In this document: in pieces, positions 61,795 through 64,000 of the stretch | Numbering within the stretch: the stretch's first letter is position 1 | Layout of the letters: the number at the start of each line of letters is the position of its first letter | Assembly: GCA_037349315.1 (NCBI GenBank) | Contig: JBAIAC010000042.1 | Location: 2,728,001 to 2,792,000 of the forward strand | Direction of reading: 5' to 3' | Length of the DNA stretch: 64,000 bases | Source: Chelydra serpentina | Lineage: Eukaryota > Chordata > Testudines > Chelydridae | Notes under the pieces: generated by a model | The model's database searches: none | What the model saw: only the letters and a program-made list of their open reading frames with translations | Told to the model about the DNA's origin: nothing | Made by a program: the position numbers and the translations under genes

Positions 61795-62268
61795 TCATAG
61801 AATATCAGGGTTGGACAGGACCTCAGAAGGTCATCTAATCCAACCCCCTGCTCAAAGCAGGACCAAGCCCCAACTAAATTATCCCAGCCAGGGCTTTGTC
61901 AAGCCTGACCTTAAAAACCTCTAAGGAAGGAGATTCCACCACCTCCCTAGGTAACCCATTCCAGTGCTTCACCACCCTACTAGTGAAAAAGTTTTTCCTA
62001 ATATCCAACCTAAACCTCCCCCACTGCAACTTAAAACCATTACTCCTTGTTCTGTCATCTGTTACCACCGAGAACAGTCTAGATCCATCCTCTTTGGAAT
62101 CCCCCTTCAGATATTTGAAAGCAGCTATCAAATCCCCCCTCATTCTTCTCTTCTGCAGACTAAACAATCCCAGTTCCCTCAGCCGCTCCTCATAAGTCAT
62201 GTGCTCCAGCCCCCTAATCATTTTTGTTGCCCCCCGCTGGACTCTTTCCAATTTTTTCACATGTATAA
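61795..62268 (-). mobile_element. CR1 LINE 3' end inserted in the 3'UTR of gene C (antisense)
   Basis: The minus strand encodes the end of ORF2 without stops ([38 protein letters not shown]), followed by the CR1 tail. Gene B has the uninterrupted site (CTGTATAATGATC at about 54316). Confidence 0.9.
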
Positions 62269-62306
62269 TGATCTTTTAACCAATACACTCTCTCTTTTCT
62301 TCTTTT

Positions 62307-62312
62307 AATAAA
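62307..62312 (+). terminator. Poly(A) signal, gene C
   Basis: AATAAA homologous to 54353 of gene B, now about 1.2 kb from the stop because of the CR1 insertion. Confidence 0.55.
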
Positions 62313-62439
62313 TCTTAGTTTAGTTAATAAGAATTGGCTGCAAGTGTGTATTTGGGTAAGAACTGAAGTGTTCATTAACTTGGTGGGTAATGTGTCTGAT
62401 CCTTTGGGATCTGTATAACTTTTCATATGACAAACCAGA

Positions 62440-64000
62440 TTTTCTGTAATCCCCATCATATTTTCTTGGGCTGCCTGGTTGCAGTTCACCTGTCTCCCCT
62501 CCCATCCCAGCCGGGATCCCCCTGCCATGGAGATGAGGAGAAGGACACTTGCGCCAGGCTCCACTTTCACTCTAGACACCTGTCCCCACCCCCCATCTTC
62601 CACCAGCCCCTTGGCTGGGCTCCCCCACTTACCTGGAGCTGTTCCCTGCATGGGGAGTGTCCCTGGGGGCTGGTAACTTCTCCCCTCCCCGAATCCCCCA
62701 GGGTGCTGGGCTCTGGGGGATCAAACATTAAGGGACCAGAGCGATGGGTTATGGGGAGGAAACTGGGGATTGAATGGTTGAGGCTGGTGGGGCTGGGAAG
62801 CTGGGGGATCTGGGTGCTGGGGCTATCAAGTGTTTAGGGAGCATGGGATAAGAGGCGAGGGAGAGCATGGGTAGAGAAGTGCTGCTTGTCATCACTCACT
62901 CCCCTCTGCCCCTTCTCCCTGCTCCCCCTGCATTCAAACAGCACCACTGAGAGGGGCTGATTCCCACAGGACCATTAGTGAGAGGCCTGGAGATCCCACC
63001 GCTGCCTCCCCACTCCGCAGCATCAGCCTCTGAGGGTCTCTCTGTGGTAGGAAATATGGTCGGGATGAGCTAGCGCATCTCTATATCCCTCCACCAGGTT
63101 TCCCGGTGTAAACTGTATGATGCTCGCAGACCAGGTGCCAGCTCATGCCAAAGCCCTAGGCCAATTCACTTGTGTATTAGGATAGATTGATCAAAGAGAC
63201 AGTTAAATGTATGAGTGTTTAAACTTCATGACAACTAATAGGATGTTATTTGCATTGTTAGCATGTATAATTCCATTGTGTATAGCCCTGTAACTAATAA
63301 CCCATCAAACGAGGAAGACAGACTGGGGAGTCTAGGGGGGCTGTCTCTGAGATTACTGCATCATTATACATTTAGAGTTACCCTGGCTCCCCTTTGAGGT
63401 GACAGTAAGACTGGGATAGTGATCCAGGAGTTCACATTTGTCACTGGCTAATTACAGAGCACACCACCAGCTGGGGGCGTCTGCCTGGTTTTCTGCCAGT
63501 CTGCCCAGAGGTCGGCACTCAAGTCGTTGTGAACCACTCCAGAGAGTGTGACAAACCAACCTGGAGAATCTTATCTATTCTGATCCCCTCCATTAGCAGA
63601 GTGATCGTTAGTCCCTGATTTTCCCTGTGGGGCCAGATTGTCACATTCCCAGATAGTCTCAGGTTACTCCAGGCCATGCTGAAAAACATTTAATGTGTGT
63701 ACATTTTCTCCCTTATGGACCAGAAATAAACACATGCTAACAAACTGGGAACAGGGACAGTAAAATGTGGTGTTTTACCTTCTGTGCTATTTCAGGGCGA
63801 TGAGGTGAGTCGAAGGGATTCCCTCCTTCCCCCAGCACCCTCACGCTCCACTCTCGACACAGCAGCCTCTGTCCAAGCAATGGAGAGTTTTATCCTGTCC
63901 CTGCTCTCCCCTCCACCTCCCAAGGTGTCACTTACCACCGTGTCCCTGGCTCTCCATGCCTAGGAATCAGCTTTGATGTCTATGATTCTAAGTCAGACCC
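62440..64000 (+). repeat. Zinc-finger 3' flank duplicon, copy C
   Basis: Matches 37100-39360 with a shorter LTR-like insertion (63220-63560). Runs off the window end. No coding exon. Confidence 0.7.

Overview
This window is vertebrate nuclear DNA, most probably from a cryptodiran turtle. The inference rests on (i) multi-exon genes with GT-AG introns, (ii) tRNA-derived SINEs whose 3' tails match the CR1 tail (the tortoise Pol III SINE architecture), (iii) abundant CR1 LINEs, hAT, PIF/Harbinger and Tigger-like elements, and (iv) TRIM and KRAB zinc-finger paralogues of the kind expanded in turtle genomes. No species can be named from the sequence alone.

Layout. 1-3.1 kb is intergenic with two Harbinger-type MITEs. 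3.16-20.07 kb holds one plus-strand TRIM E3 ubiquitin ligase gene with RING, B-box, coiled coil and PRY-SPRY in classic TRIM exon sizes (411, 96, 231, 23, 107, 58 and 512 bp). Its 58-bp sixth exon carries an apparent one-base insertion. Its fifth intron (10.7 kb) is swollen by a structurally complete 5,057-bp PIF/Harbinger transposon (9795-14851) and a degraded CR1 LINE. The Harbinger has an intact DDE transposase (+), a two-exon Myb/SANT-like accessory gene (-) and, inside the intron of the latter on the opposite strand, a third 143-codon ORF with a BEN-like C-terminal pattern. That third ORF is the best candidate here for something undescribed.

20-64 kb is a tandem array of three plus-strand KRAB-C2H2 zinc-finger genes, called A, B and C. 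Each has a KRAB-A exon (127 bp), a KRAB-B-like exon (114 bp) and a single terminal finger exon, and each is associated with a GC-rich first-exon block (near 22.2, 44.9 and 56.1 kb). A has 17 intact fingers, B has 11 intact plus 2 broken, and C has 8 intact plus 3 broken. B and C share lesions and a duplicated 5' flank, so they are the younger pair. All three have an unusual KRAB-A box in which the Trp site needed for TRIM28 recruitment in mammals is replaced by Gly-Gln-Gly. The spaces between them are packed with transposon copies, many with readable target-site duplications; several insertions are dated by empty sites in a sister copy.

How the parts relate: the TRIM protein would act as a cytoplasmic or nuclear ubiquitin ligase whose PRY-SPRY recognises targets. 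The KRAB zinc fingers would be nuclear DNA-binding regulators, a family widely thought to co-evolve with transposons. The Harbinger transposase and SANT protein act together in known Harbinger transposition and could have mobilised the short Harbinger MITEs at 1.4-2.2 kb. All coordinates and exon joins were read by eye from the sequence; homology statements are recognition, not searches.
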